Below are positions 1 through 13,500 of a DNA stretch of 64,000 nt, in pieces. Each line of letters begins with the position of its first letter. Within the stretch, counting starts at the first letter, position 1. A program made the translations under genes and the position numbers. Source of the DNA: Adiantum capillus-veneris (lineage: Eukaryota > Streptophyta > Polypodiopsida > Polypodiales > Pteridaceae); contig CM043957.1 of NCBI GenBank assembly GCA_014529385.2, positions 90,095,938-90,159,937 on the forward strand. Direction: 5' to 3'. Under the pieces are notes generated by a model. It was given only the letters and a program-made list of their open reading frames with translations. It did no database searches and had not been told where the DNA came from.

Positions 1-1415
1 TATGACACCTATCATGTAAGTGTACATCTATAACTCATATGAGCTATAATATACCCTCCTATTGAATGAACGTGATACACCTACATACCTACAAGGTGCA
101 TCCCCTGAGGTTTTCTTATAAGTAATTGTTGCCTCTTACAATATGAATTCTCATGTACTTAAGGTAGAGGGTGTGGTTAAAGATTTAGCACTTATTTGTA
201 CTTTAAAGAAGATGTTAATTAGGCCTTAACAATATGGGTAATGAGAGGTGGAGTGGACTGAGGCATGGGAGAGCCTATGCAAGGTGCTTCCCTAGTCATG
301 GTACATGCCAGTACACATTGTAACATTAGGAAGAGGATGGGGTCTAGGAGGGCCTTTTTATTTTCCATGAGATTATGGAGGTGATTAACATTTGGATGAA
401 TAGATACATGCCATGGTGCAAGAATGGTGGGTGTGTAAGAGTGGTCAAAGGATGCACTTTTCCCTCCAAAAAGGGGGAAGACGAATTTATGATTTTCAGC
501 CTTCCATAACTCCTACATATGATCTTAGATTTGACCGGAGAATATAGATCTAGAATCTACACGCTGAGCTCTTTCAATAGATATGCTACATGATATACTT
601 TTGCCCACTAGATTTTATATTTCATTTTGGGGGGAAATTTGAATTCAAATAAACTAGCCATTTTACCTATTTGAATTCAAAAGTTGTCCTTTGATTGCTT
701 TCTTAATACTAAAGGTTTGACCCCATTAAATTGCCAAATAAAGAGGCCCTCCTAGAATCCATTCTCTTCCTAATGGAGGAGATATTCAAGTTTACACCAG
801 GGACAAGCATTGATTCTCTTACGTTTGGAGAGGGATCTTTGCATATTCAGAGAGTTCAGTGAGAAAGTTGACCTGAAGCCTATGTTTTCCAAAAACCTTG
901 CATTAAAAAGTTCTATTTCAAGACTAGGCACAATGACTTCCCAAAAGTGGTGGAGTTTCAAAAAAAGGGTGAAATGAATCTCACCTCCAACTAGACACAC
1001 ACATGGGACTGCAAAACTTCCCCTCTCACCTTCTCTTCTTTCTTCCTTGGTGAGCAGCTATCTATTGGCCATGTTTTTTTCCTACTATGGCCCCATGGGT
1101 TCAACATCACAAGCTGAGTAGCATAGTGTTGTTGCTACGAGAGATTTTCTAGTTAATCCCACGGAAAACCCACATGCAATCAAGGTTGGAAGGCTTGTGA
1201 TTGAAGGTGTAGAGAAAGGACCTCCACTGTCCTTTCCCTGTAATAAGTGTGACCACATGGAGATCGGGAGGCCAAACAGCTATGGTGGGAGCACTAATTA
1301 CGGGGGAAAGGACATTGGATGTTCTTTCCTGGACATCAAGTGTCAAGGGGAGTGGGACCAAAGTCTGGCCTCTAAGCACTAAGGTTTTCATGTAGCAATG
1401 CACAAGGAATGTACT
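1..1415. other. Unassigned flank left of gypsy element A
   Basis: I recognise no gene, RNA or complete transposon here. Short open frames occur on both strands but show no motif, codon pattern or splice structure that would support them. Part of it (324-590) recurs at 20935-21181, so at least that part is dispersed repeat. The last five bases (gtact) form the left target duplication of element A. Confidence 0.6.
324..590 (+). repeat. Dispersed repeat, second copy at 20935-21181
   Basis: Both copies start at cattaggaagaggatg and run collinearly with small indels for about 250 bp, then diverge abruptly. The second copy lies directly upstream of an integrase/chromodomain fragment, so the repeat may be internal or flanking sequence of an old retroelement. 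No coding content is recognised. Confidence 0.75.
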
Positions 1416-3014
1416 TGTCATAATAGTCAATATCTAATTCTCCTAAATGATTTTCTCATGTAAAACCGATCACTTAATATGGGGAAGTGCCAGGGGAGAA
1501 AAAGCTAGAATATTGGTTAAGTTAGCAGACCGGGCCACAACAGGGATCCAAAGGAGGTAAAATAGGGATCCAAAGGGGGGCCCATCTGCAAAAGAGCTAT
1601 GTGCAACAATGGGCTTAAAAGACCTTAAGGTTCAGCCCATTAAGACTTCCAAAATGCTAAGGTTCCAAAATTCAAAGGTTGTGTCCAAAGGTCATCTTTA
1701 GGGAAAATTGGATGCTTTGTGTGTGTCCCAAAAGTCTTTGTCAAGCCCTACATAGGAGGGGGCGAGCCCAAGAAGTAGGGGATGAGAGAGAAACTCATAC
1801 ACACACACACACACACAAGCTCCCTTTGTACACAAGGGGAAAGAGGGACACATGTTATCTCCCTAGCCCAGATGCCCACAAGGTGTACTCAAATCCTATT
1901 GGATGGCCTTCTAGGTGGACCAATGAGAATTAGGCTAGAGTAAATCTAGTTTAATTAATTTAAAAACGCTTAAGAACCAATAATAATTAAGCTCTCTAGA
2001 AGGCTATTGGACAGTCTCCCAAGGAGACCAATGAGCATTCAACAGCCCAATGGCTTGTCTGATTCCTATTGGCTAGGAGGCAAAGGGGTCCAATGAGAGT
2101 TTAGTTGAATTATTAAATTACCTAAAGCTCTCACAAAAGGGGAAAGGGGGACACATGTCCGAAGGCTATCACTTATGCTGCTTAACTGTCATTGGCTAAG
2201 CCTGGGGAGGTCCAATAGGATGCTAGCATGAGTAATTAGCAAGGGGGGTCGACCAAGAGAGAGAGGGGCTGATTTTTGCAAGGCATTATTGACACACACA
2301 CACTCACACAAACTCATGTGTGAAGCAAGAAGAGACTCTCTCTCCTTCTCAAGATTTAATAGAAAGCTTATCACCTACTCCAAGCTTGTCAGAAGGAAGG
2401 CCTACACCAACAACTCTTGGCTTTGTGATGCAAATCCAACCAAGAGCCAAGATTCAATGCATGATCATCTCCTCTAACATGCTAATTACTAAGCTAAGCT
2501 ATGCTAATATGAGTGATTATGTGAGGAGATGTACATCTTTCTCGTAAGAATACTCCTTCTTCCTCTCAATCTACTGTGATACCCCGCTAGCTCTCACCAT
2601 CTTTGAAGGTGTGTGAGGTCTTGAGTCTGTGACTGTGAGGGAATTGATGTTGTGTTTGATAAGTGTTTTGTGTAGTGCATGAATTTTTTCATCTTCATTG
2701 CACTAGCTAGTATTGAAGGAACACAAAGAATTGTATTGTAAAATGTCTCTCTTGATGGGAGAAACCATAATACAAAGCCTTTTGGAGGGGGGACCGGCTC
2801 CATGCAAATCTGGTCCTCAGCTATTGTCAATTGCTTAATTTGTCTCTCTTTTGAAGTATTGTTAATGCTATCTAACTAGGTGTTATGATTTTTGTTTCTC
2901 TCTCCACCCAAGCACTCTTGTTAATCTCATCTGAGGAATCTATTCTAATGAAATGCTCACTATGTTCATGCTATTTTCCACTACACACAAGTTACTAGGA
3001 CATTAAATGTTACA
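1416..3014 (+). repeat. 5' LTR of gypsy element A
   Basis: It begins TG and ends CA (tgttaca) and is 1599 bp long, almost exactly the length of the complete LTR of element B. It contains a short (AC)n run near 1798-1817 and another near 2290. Compared with the right LTR it keeps about 100 bp around 1885-1985 that the right copy has lost. Confidence 0.93.
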
Positions 3015-3015
3015 T

Positions 3016-3027
3016 TGGTATCAGAGC
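3016..3027 (+). other. Primer-binding site, initiator Met-tRNA
   Basis: The sequence tggtatcagagc starts two bases after the LTR end. It is complementary to the 3' end of plant initiator methionine tRNA, the usual primer for minus-strand synthesis in plant LTR retrotransposons. Confidence 0.95.
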
Positions 3028-3431
3028 ACAAGGTTTCTCTTTTCTTGGTCAAGAAGGGAGGTCCTCAAGCTAGCCATAAATGGTTGGTACTATTAATTGC
3101 ATGTGAGTAAGTAGAATAGGGATTTTTCAGCCTTGCAGTGCACCTGCCTTTTTGTAGTTAACGGGGCATCACCGTCGAGAGCTATGGTCTTAATAGTGGA
3201 GTCCTACGGGGCTTGCCTACGGCTTAACCACTATTGAGCTATTACAAGCTTGACAGGAGCCGGTGCTGTTTTGGTGTTGAACGACCCTCTCTTCTATTCC
3301 TTGCAATTAATGGTATTCAAGCCACAGGTACAGTAGCTTGAGTGCTTTTTCTTAAGAGGTAAAGAGGAGTAGCAACTAGGGCTTGAAGTGCCAAAGTACA
3401 CCTAAAAAGTTTACACCTAAAAGTTGTTAGA

Positions 3432-4990
3432 ATGGCTGACGATAGTGAAGAGAGTGAAATTAATGTTGATAATTTTGATTTTGCTAATGAGCAAGCTACT
3501 AATGATGCCCCAATGCTTGTTAACTATCTTGTTTCTAGGCTTCAACAAGCCATGGGCAATCCATCCCTCCAAAGTGAAGTGCAACGGTAGCTTCGTGCTC
3601 ATGGGATTCTCCAAGCTCCCAACCATGATGAGAGAACACCTAGGAAGACTCCTTGTGAGACTTCCAAAAGAGGTCCCTCTCCGATTCGGGAAGAAGAAGA
3701 GGATCCGTATGAAGGGCTCAGAAATTTGCTCCTTGATGACGCATCTCCTTCTCAAAGGAGAATTCAAGAGCCTCCCCCAAAGGAACGAGAAAGAAGTGAG
3801 TCTCTCGCCACCTCGGTGGAGATGGCTCCATGAAGACGGCGAGCTAAACGCTCTCCATCACCTCCAAAATGGAGAAGACTATTGCATACTTCTCCACACC
3901 ATACTTCAAAGAGGGATGAAAAAAAACAAGAGAATAAAAAGGCAAGAAAGAGGACACCCTCTTCTCCATCTTCTTCATCCTCTTCCTCTGATGAAAGTGA
4001 TGGTCAAGACAACGAAGATCAAGGCAAGAAAAAGGCGAGAAAGAGGTCACCCTCTTCTCCATCTTCCTCAAATTCTTCATCTTCTAAAGAAAGTGATGGT
4101 GCAACCTTTGAACCATCAAAAAGAAGAGGCCACAGGAAATCCTATGCCACGTGGAAGAGGTCGTTCACGCTCAAGAAATTCAAAGAGGGAGGGAAAAGCA
4201 TCTCTTTCCTTATCTATGATGGCACTTTTGGTGCTACGGACAAAGTCTTGGCCTTTATTTGATGCGGCGTTCGGAGATGAGGGCTTCACGGAGTCCTCTA
4301 AGCTACACCATGTAGCTATGCACTTTCAAAAGTCCGCCAGACAATGGTGGTCTAGCCTATGGGCCAACGATGAAGCTCCACGAACATGGAAAGCTTTAAG
4401 AGCTTCCATTATGAAGCAGGTTTTGGCCACCGATGCCAAAGACAAAGACTCACCGAATGGCAAAGCTTGAAGCTCTCTTCCTATGAATCCATCCACAAAT
4501 ATGTAGACAAGTTTTGGGACCTACAACTCAAAGCCACTGTCTTCAAAAACTTGGATTTTGGAGAGCAAAAGCATCAATTTTGTGCGGGCTTATTAACCGA
4601 AGAAATGGCAGAGTATGTCAACTCCCAAAGGCCACGTACCATATCGGCGGTAATACATCATACTATGGTGGCCTCTCGAATCAATTTTCAAACAGGGGCT
4701 AAGAGGAATTCTAAGCCCCCTGAAAACAAGGGTTCCAATGAGCCTAAGGGGAAGGACAATGTCCAAAAGTCTCCTAAGGGCAACTCCAACAAAGCTAAAG
4801 AGAAGGGAGTTTATAAAGGCAAAAATAAACTCTCTTCTGAAGAGCTTGAGCGTTATTGCAAGGATAACCGGTGTTTCAAGTGCGGCGAACAAGGGCATGC
4901 GTACCGCGCTTGTCCCCAAAAGAACAACCGCCATGATCCTCCTAGAGCTATATTGGTCAAAATCCAAGAGGAGGAAACTCACCACAAAGG
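3432..4990 (+). pseudogene. gag pseudogene of element A
   Basis: The ATG at 3432 opens a Gag N-terminus (starting MADDSEES) that aligns with the intact Gag of element B, but TAG at 3588-3590 stops it after 52 codons. The rest is spread over three frames: a basic and Ser/Arg-rich stretch (about 3880-4130), the capsid-like block around TYDGTFGATDK and QWW (about 4200-4420), and the nucleocapsid with zinc knuckle CFKCGEQGHAYRAC (about 4876-4917), a canonical CX2CX4HX4C. A small deletion near 4260 removes the residues before DAAFGDEG and creates a TGA. The zinc knuckle binds the element's RNA during packaging. No functional Gag can be made from this copy. Confidence 0.9.
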
Positions 4991-7900
4991 ATCTCCTCTA
5001 TGCCATGCTTGGAGAAAGGTAGGAGAACATGATGCTTTTATTCTCTTTGACCCTGGTTCTACTCACAATTTTATATCTATAGAGTTGGCCACCAAGCTAG
5101 GCATACAAGCCTATGAGATGGGAGATGTCCTACCCTCAGATGGTGCTTTCAATGGGCAAGAAACTTCAGTTACTCCCTTAATTGGGAAATTGAGGCTCCA
5201 TGTCCAAAGCTATGTGGACAAAGAGGACTTCTTTATCTCTCCTCTCAAGCATGAGAATGTAATCCTAGGGGCACCATGAGTTGATCGCATGGCTGCCAAT
5301 GTTAAATTCCCTGAAAGGATAATCTCCTTTAAGTTCAGGGAAAAGATATGTATATAGATGCTAAGGAAATGGGTAACACTATACCCATTGTACATGCACA
5401 AGCTTTCAACAAGTCAATAAAGAGCTCTATTTCTGTGTACATGATTTTTGTTAAAGATTCTCAAAATGAACCTAATGTTTATAAAAAAGAAAATATACAC
5501 AATCAAAAGGAATTAGAGTTATCCCAATTTTCTCAAGGGGTTTCAAGATGTTTTTATTGACGACATCCCTTGTGAGCTACCTCCTAAATGAGGTAATGAT
5601 GACCATGCAATTGAACTTCTTCCAGGAAGTTAACAAACCTCCTTATAGAGTTTTCAAGCTCAACAAGAGGAGATTATTCGGCAAGTGCATGAGTTAGTTG
5701 AGAAGGGCATGGTTAGGCCTAGCTCATCTCCATTTTGTTCTCCTGTGCTAATAGTGCAAAAGAAAGACGACACATATCGTATGTGTGTTGACTATAGAGC
5801 ACTAAATAGGATCACCATCAAAAAAATGTTTCCCGTTCCACGGATAGAAGACCTATTTGATAAGCTACAAGGATCCACCTACTTCAGTAGGATTGACCTA
5901 AAAAGTGGCTATCATCAAATAAGAATAGTTGATCAGGATATTGTAACGACCGCATTTCGCACTACATTTGGTCTTTATGAATACATTGTCATGCCTTTTG
6001 GTTTGACCAATGCACCAACCACATTCAACCGCTTGATGGAGAAGCTATTCAGGTTTCACCGAAAAACCTTTACTGGAGTGTTCTTTGATGATATCATCAT
6101 CTACCCTAATTCATTAGACGAACACAAGCAACACCTCCAGGTAATATTTCAAGTTCTAAGAGAGAATAAACTTTATGTTAATCAAAAGAAAAGTGAATTT
6201 TTCTTACAAGAGATTCAATATTTAGGTAACATTATCTCTCAAGATGGCATCCAAATGGATCCATCAAAGTTAGAGGTATCAAAAGGATGGCCTAAACCAA
6301 AGAATCTTCATGAGTTAAGAATATTCATAGGTATGTGTGCATACTATAGACGCTTCGTAGAAAAGTTCTCACTAATAGCAGGACCATTACATGACCTAAC
6401 AAAGAAAAACCTTAGGTACACATGGTCTACCAAGGAGAACAATGATTTTGAAAATCTTCAAGAAAAGATTATCTCTCAATCTCTGCTTACACTACCAGAT
6501 CTCTCAAAGCCATTTGAGGTCCAATGTGATGCTTGTGGTGATTGCCTTGGAGCTGTTTTGCTTCAAGAAGGGCACTCCATAGGCTATGAAAATCGAAGGC
6601 TCGACCCTGTTGAGCAAGCTCTAGGCACATATGAAAAGGAACTCCTTGCAGTTCTACATGCCTTAGACTCATGGAAGCACTATTTATTGGGGACTCCTTT
6701 CATTCTGCGAACGGACCAAGTCTTAAGTACTTCATGACGTAGACTAAGCTCTCCAACAAAAAAATGAGGTGGGAAAATTTCCTTTGGCAATTTCATTTTC
6801 ATATTGCTCACATTGCTGGCAAGAATAATCAAGTAGCCGATGCACTCTCAAGATGGCCGAGAGTGAATGCGGTTTCCATAGCAACTCACAATGATCTATC
6901 TTCTATGATAGATGAGTATGCTATTGATCCCGACTTTAGAGATGTGATTTCAGCCCTTGCACTAGGGAAGAAAGAGGAACCATTTACTTTACAAGATGGT
7001 TATCTTCTCTATGGCAATAGACTATGTGTTACTAGCTCACTACGTGAGAAAGTAATGTATGAATCTCATGCTCCTCCTTATGCAAGGCATAGAGGGATTC
7101 AGTCTACCCTAAAGGGGATTGAAACATATTTTTATTGGCATACCATAAAAGCAAACATACCCGCAAACATACAAGAGTATGTTTCTAAATGTGCGGTATG
7201 CCAAAAGACAAAGTTTGATAGAGGGAAGCAAATTGGATTGCTTCAACCTTTGCCAATCCCTAATTCAGCATGGGAGAGCATATCCATGGATTTTATCTTT
7301 GGATTGCCTAAGTCTATCCATGGGAATACGGGAATATGGACAATAGTAGACAGGTTCAGTAAACAAGCTCATTTTATACCTGTCAAAAAGACAATCAAAG
7401 CCCATCAAATGGCAACCCTCTTCATTTCACAAATCTTCAAGTACCATGGCTTGCCAATGTCCATAGTGTCGGATACAGATCCTAGAATGACTAGTAATTT
7501 TTGGAAGGGTCCCTTTGAGAATTTAGAAACGAGGCTAAACTTCTCTTCGGCCTATTACCTGCAAACGGATGGCCAAAGTGAAATAGCTAACTTAACAATT
7601 CTTGATCTCTACTAAAAGCCTATGTAATGGAAGTAGATCAAAAATCCCAATGGGAGAAGTACTTACCCTTAGTGGAGTATGCATGCAATAACACTGTACA
7701 TACTTCCACGGAAAAAGCACCTTTTGAGGTAATAGAGGGAATATCAAAAAGTCCCTTGCTACTTAAGGTACACGGGAAGATCTTCGCTGCAGATGAGTAT
7801 AGCCGAGACCTACAAGAATATTTCCAAAAGATTAAGGATGCTATCTCTATCTCACAGCAAAGGCAAAAGGCTGCTGCTGACAAGCACAGAAGAGCCCAAG

Positions 7901-8370
7901 CCTTTAAAGAAAATGATTGGGTCCTACTCAAATTTCCCAAGGCTCGATTAAGGCACACGACGGGCAAGAATCCTACAGGACACCAAAAGTACTATGCTAA
8001 GTTAGCAAAAAGGTACTATGGTCCCTTCCAGATTCTTAGGCCAATCAATGAGATGGCCTATCAACTCAAGTTGCCCAACCATTGGCTCATACACAATGCT
8101 TTCCATGTGAGCCTACTAAAGACTTACAAAGGAGAGCCACCTCAAGAACCCACTATTGAAGATGCACCATAGATCGAGGACCAAGAAGAGGTGTTGCAGC
8201 CCGAGTCCATTCTCCGACATGAAGACAAGGTACTAAGAGGCGGTAAGACTATTCGACAATATCTTATTAAGTTTAAGAATTATCCTTTTGAAGATTCTAG
8301 ATGGATGCAAGGCATACAATTAAAGGATAACCTAAACCTTGTCAATGCTTACAATGCTTCCCAAGAATAA
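4991..8370 (+). pseudogene. pol pseudogene of element A (PR-RT-RH-INT-chromodomain)
   Basis: The order is protease (FDPGST, about 5046-5063), reverse transcriptase (YFSRIDLKSGYHQI and catalytic FFDD, FDD at 6084-6092), RNase H (QCDACGDCLGAVLL, about 6520-6560), integrase with an HHCC zinc site (ending KCAVCQK near 7190) and DDE core (SMDFIFGL; QTDGQSEIAN), then a short chromodomain-like tail (QYLIKFKNYPFED, about 8260-8300), ending at TAA 8368-8370. Integrase before the LTR end and after RNase H is the Ty3/gypsy order; the tail points to a chromovirus. Broken by TGA at 5277-5279 (Trp in element B), stops near 5590, 6735, 7613 and 8170, and several frameshifts. Its integrase zinc site keeps both cysteines, unlike element B. 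Confidence 0.93.
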
Positions 8371-8695
8371 GCAAATGTACAAATATTAAAAATGAACAAA
8401 GTTTTTGTCTTATAAGACTCTCTTTTTCTTTATTGTGCACAAAAATGAAGTAGTATGCATGCTGAGATCAAGTTTGTGGAGACGACGTCTCCCAAACACC
8501 AAGTAGAGCTTGTCACTCTACTATGGAAGATTGATAGGACTAATCTGCAGACTTGCTTGCGATAGCCTCAGGCTCTCAAGCACCAAATGGACTAGTCATC
8601 CATTCTGGAACGATGTCGTAGGGTAACATAGGGATCCTCTACTCGCTAAGAAAAAGCACCCATGAATATGCTTTATCTTCTCTACACTATGATTT

Positions 8696-8709
8696 AAAGA
8701 GAGAGGTAA
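8696..8709 (+). other. Polypurine tract of element A
   Basis: aaagagagaggtaa lies immediately before the right LTR. It is the expected plus-strand primer position, and its gagaggtaa end is shared with element B. Confidence 0.8.
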
Positions 8710-10201
8710 TGTCATAATAATCAATATCTAATTCTCCTAAATGTTTTTCTCATGTTAAACTGATCATTTAATATGGGGAAGTGCCAGGGAAGAAAAAGCT
8801 AGAATATTGGTTAAGTTAGCAGACCGGCCACAGTAGGGATCCAAAGGAGGGAAAATAGGGATCCAAAGGGGGTCCATCTGCAAAAGAGTTATGTGCAACA
8901 ATGGGCTTAAGAGACCTTAAGGTTCAGCCCATTTAGACTTCCAAAATGCTAAGGTTCCAAAATTCAAAGGTTGTGTCCAAAGGTCAACTTTAGGGAAAAT
9001 GATGCTTTGTGTGTGTCCCAAAAGTCTTTGTCAAGCCCTGCATAGGAGGGGAAGAGCCCAACAAGTAGAGGATGAGAGAGAAACTCATACACACACACAA
9101 GCTACCGTTGTACACAAGGGGAAAGAGGGACACATGTCAGATCCCTAGCCCAGATGTCCACAATGTGTACTTAATAAAGAACCAATAAGAATTAAGCTCT
9201 CTAGAAGACTATTGGACAGTCTCCCAAGCGGCGATGGCTTGCCTGATTCCTATTGGCTAGGAGGCAAAGGGGTCCAATGAGAGTTTAGTTGAATTATTAA
9301 ATTACCTAAAGCTCTCACAAAAGGGGAAAGGGGGACACATGTCAGAAGGCTATCACTTATGCTGCTTAATTGTCATTGACTAAGCTTGGGGAGGTCCAAT
9401 AGGATGCTAGCATGAGTAATTAGCAAGGGGGGTCGACCAAAAGAGAGAGGGGGCTGATTTTTGCAAGGAATTATTGACACACACACACACACTCACACAA
9501 ACTCATGTGTGAAGCAAGAAGAGACTCTCTCTCCTTCTCAAGATTTAATGGAAAGCTTATCACCTACTCCAAGCTTGTCAGAAGGAAGGCCTACACCAAC
9601 AACTCTTGGATTTGTGATGCAAATCCAACCAAGAGCCAAGCTTCAATACATGCTCATCTCCTCTAACATGCTAATTACTAAGCTAAGCTATGCTAATATG
9701 AGTGATTATGTGAGGGGATGTACATCTTTCTCGTAAGAATACTCATTCTTCCTCTCAAACTACTCTCATACCCCGCTAGCTCTCACCATCTTTGAAGGTG
9801 TGTGAGGTCTTGAGTTTGTGACTGTGAGGGAATTGATGTTGTGTTTGATAAGTGTTTTGCGTAGTGCATGAAGTTTTCCATATTCATTGCACTAGCTAGT
9901 ATTGAAGGAACACAAGAAATTGTACTGTAAAATTTCTCTCTTGATGGGAGAAACCATAATACAAAGCCTTTTGGAGGAGGGACCGGATCCATGCAAATCC
10001 GGTCCTCAATTGTTGTCAATTGCTTAATTTCTCTCTCTTTTGAAGTATTGTTAATGCTATCTAACTAGGTGTTATGATTTTTGTCTCCCTCTCCACCCAA
10101 GCACTCTTGTTAATCTCATCAGGAATCTATTCTAATGAAATGCTCACTATGTTCATGCTATTTTCCACTACACACAAGTTACTAGGCCATTAAATGTTAT
10201 A
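8710..10201 (+). repeat. 3' LTR of gypsy element A
   Basis: This direct repeat of 1416-3014 starts tgtcataataatcaat and ends tgttata, where the CA end has changed to TA. It has a deletion of about 100 bp (after 9170) and a smaller rearranged gap near 9225 relative to the left LTR, plus scattered substitutions. Confidence 0.93.
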
Positions 10202-13200
10202 GTATTGCTGTCACTGAATTGCACAATCCAAGAGACCAGCAAGAGGCAATTCCCAACACAGAATATGTGAAGCAAGGAAGCCATTTATTGATAAGCATTC
10301 TGGCTATCGATTTGTCACATGGTGGTAGCATTCCCACTGCTGATCTGCAGAGAAGCAATTGGTTGTACACATGCTATATTATGTTAGGGCCAAGTTGGAA
10401 AACATCTAGCAGTTGCATGGTAGGATTCAAACCAGGAATGGTGACTAAATGAATGGTCTAGATCTACTATCCCGTGACCCTTGACCTTGACAATAGGAAA
10501 GGTGATCCCATTGAGACAAAGAGCAAAGAGATCCTCACCAAGAGAGAGTGTTTAAATAGAAATGCATGTGAAGCTCCATCCCTTGATAATGATGGATTGC
10601 CTGATTTCTCAACCCCAAGGAAGCAATGGATCAAGAATTCAATTATCAGAGGGAGAGAGACAGACAGAGAGGGTGAGAGATGGCTAATGTGTGCAAGCAA
10701 TACCATCTTGTATTAGGCTTTTGCACTCAACAACTACGCATTTCAAATGAAAACTTGAAGCTATCTACACTGGAAGGTAGAGATGCTTGTTGTGTTTCAA
10801 AGTATCAATTGTTGTTGCTGGCTCTCTTTCTCAAGATGATGCCAGTCCTAGTCTTCCCCCTTACTCAAAAGGAGAGGGGAGATTCCTCTAGGATGGGATG
10901 AGATTTTGACACCTATTCTTTAGCCTCCCAGTCATAGGTCCTTTTGATTTCTAGAAGTGAGCAGACTTAGCTATGCAGCTAGTTGCGGATGGTGAGACTA
11001 TTGGGCAAGGCATGATACCTTAGGCAATACAAGGCAAGGGGCAAGAAGCACCTTCAGCAGCCACGAATGGGCTAGCATCTGAAGGGGTCACCCTTGCAAG
11101 CTCGTGTAGAAGGGAAACTCATCACTATAGATTGTTCAAAATGTGGAGTAGCAAAAATGACACAAAAAGCTATTCTCTTAATTCTCATCTATCCCGATTC
11201 AAAATGAAAATTTCCTAGTTGAAAATGGAAAAAAGAAATCCCCCATATTCAAGGTCAATAAAGTGGGCAGTTGTCAAAGCACTACTCTCCCAGACTTTTT
11301 CAAAAAATGCTAGCCTAAGAAATTATGGGCTTCTAGCTTGCTTAAAGCTCTACTAGTTTTTAGCTGAAAATAAAAACATTGAAGCTTGAACTGATACTTA
11401 CAAGACAATTTGTCAAATTTTGTCGGTTTTCTTTAAGGCAAATTTAGAACTTAGTCAAGATTTTACAATTTTAGCCATTTCAAAATATGCTAAACCCCAG
11501 ATTTTAATTCTCCCTCATAGACAATAACGTCTCTCTCTAGGAATCAATGTGAGAGCAAGAGCGAGAGCCACTCAGTAACTTAAAAAAACATAGGGATGTT
11601 AAGTGGACAAGGAAATGTTGAATAATAGGACAAAAAAAAGATATTCTTATCATAATGCAAGAAAGGTTATGTAATTGGTGTCCCACTAGGCCATTGAACA
11701 AGACTTTTTTTTATAAAGAGGGGGCATAAGCCATAGATGGGCAAGCTAGTGTGACAACCATCATGTCTTGTAGGTTACGACCATTAAAATGGGTATTGTA
11801 TACATATTTTCTTGTATATGTGTAAGTGAAAGTGATGTGGAGTAAGTACTTACTAATGCTAAAGTGTGCACCTTAACATAGCTCTATGGAAAAAACAGCG
11901 GACCAAGGTCAAGGTCAAGCATGGTCCTCGATACAAGTGCAAAAAGGGCATCTCACCAAAAAGGCATAGCAAGTGGTTTGCACATAGAAAAGGGGCTAGA
12001 TGCCTCTAGTAAAATAAGTGATTCACTCAATAATGGGTCTCTTATTTTGGGGCCGATGCATGTATTGGTGATACCAAAAAGTGGTGTCTAGGACAGTCCT
12101 TTGGTAGCACTTTACAAGCCCCATCTTCATGTGTTACGTGTAGAATTAAACTAGCATGTTATATATCAATGGATATAGTTTTGCATGTAGAATCTAAAAG
12201 TATGAAGTCCAACAAGTTTTGATTTTTTTTGCAAGAATTTTACCGGTCCCCACTTTTTTAAAGTGGTACCACCAAAAGGTACAGAAAGTGGTGCCACCAA
12301 GACATGCTTTTACCCTTTGATTTTCAAGGAACATTGTCGCATGCCATGTCCATTTCAAAATTTACATTAGAACTCTGCCAAGTATAAACAGCAAAAAGTG
12401 GTACCACCAAGACATGCTTCTACCCTTTGATTTGCAAGGAACATTGTCGCATGCCATGTCCATTTCAAAATTTACATTAGAACTAAGGATGACTAAGATT
12501 GACATGATAGGACAAGAAGATGATAATATGAATTGTATTAGCGGTGCAAGTGGACGCTTTGATCTATAAGTGGCAGGTCACCCATCCTTCATAGTGAGAG
12601 AAGACTTTTTCTGTTTCATGGATAGGACTTTTCTCTTGAGAAATGAGGATAGTTCCTTCAAAGAAATACCTTGTGCATATAATGGTACCATGTAAAAAAT
12701 GGTTACATTACTATGAGCCAAGTAGCTGAGCATAAGCATGCGGTTTCTTATGTGCTTTGCTAATTGGGCAAGGTAGAGAAGAGTGATAAGACCTTATGTC
12801 AAGGACAACAGATTTATGATAGTGTGAGACTATGAGGAGAAGTTTCCTCAACGGATTTGTAAACAAAATGGATGTGGTTGGAATGATAAGGAAAAAGCTA
12901 GCGTATTCTTTATAAAGATCATTTGCAAGCGTTCATCTCATTTTCTCTTTGTTATTGAAGAAAAATGGTATTGCTAGATTACCCATTGAGGAACTTGAAG
13001 TTGAAAGTTCCTAGATCATTGGGTAGACTTTATGAAGCAATGACAAAAAGAAATCAAGCTACAAGGTGCTAGTCAAAAGTGGCTTGTGCATGGTCCAATG
13101 GGTGTTATTCCCCTCATTGAGAGTTGGTCCTTCGTAATGGCACTTTACTAGACAAGGTTACATGAATATTGCTAGGATGTTTGTAAACATAATGCATGCC

Positions 13201-13500
13201 AATGGCATGTATAGTGTTTAAAATGGGCATGTCAAGTATATTTAATGAAGGTGATAGAGCAACTTCATTCAACACTTCATCTAGACCTAATAAATAAGTT
13301 GTCTAAGGATGTTAAAAGCATGCGAGCTCACATAACTAAATAGGTCATTGTGACTCTCATAATGATCCCATTTCTTTGTCTGGGTCAAGAAAACCAATAT
13401 TGTAGCAAGTGGAGTACATTTGGCTGCATATATTGCTTTATAGTGTGATATAGGACACACCTATAGAGTATCTATATAGCTGATTTTTTTTCCATTAGAT
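10202..13500. other. Unassigned AT-rich region
   Basis: I find no coding region I can support in this 3.3 kb. Short frames at 10219-10452, 10474-10716 and 10680-10901 show no recognisable motif. The stretch contains a 90-bp direct duplication (12285-12484). Its right end (about 13400-13486) resembles 16445-16527 on the other side of the copia element. Confidence 0.5.
12285..12484 (+). repeat. Two-copy direct repeat, 110-bp period
   Basis: The stretch from aaagtggtgccaccaagac through catttcaaaatttacattag occurs at 12285-12374 and again at 12395-12484 with very few differences, separated by about 20 bp. It is a simple local duplication with no coding meaning that I can see. Confidence 0.9.

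Larger units (their letters stand above)
1416..10201 (+). mobile_element. Ty3/gypsy LTR retrotransposon A (decayed, complete ends)
   Basis: This is a full-length but inactive Ty3/gypsy element. Seen directly: two long direct repeats starting TGTCATAATA (1416-3014 and 8710-10201); a primer-binding site matching the 3' end of initiator Met-tRNA just inside the left LTR; a purine tract before the right LTR; and gag, protease, RT, RNase H and integrase remnants in Ty3 order. The flanking pentamers gtact (1411-1415) and gtatt (10202-10206) fit a 5-bp target duplication with one change. The right LTR is about 100 bp shorter because of deletions, and the genes carry many stops and frameshifts, so this is an old insertion. 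LTR length (1599 bp), LTR ends, primer site and protein sequence show that it belongs to the same family as minus-strand element B (56426-64000). Confidence 0.95.

Noticed and set aside
3424-4470. 348-codon open frame over the gag of element A
   Set aside because: Its first two thirds are in the wrong frame relative to the Gag of element B; only the last part (DAAFGDEGFTESS) is real Gag sequence.
10219-10901. Possible small host gene at 10.2-10.9 kb
   Set aside because: Three overlapping short frames lie on opposite strands, with no motif and no splice or promoter evidence.
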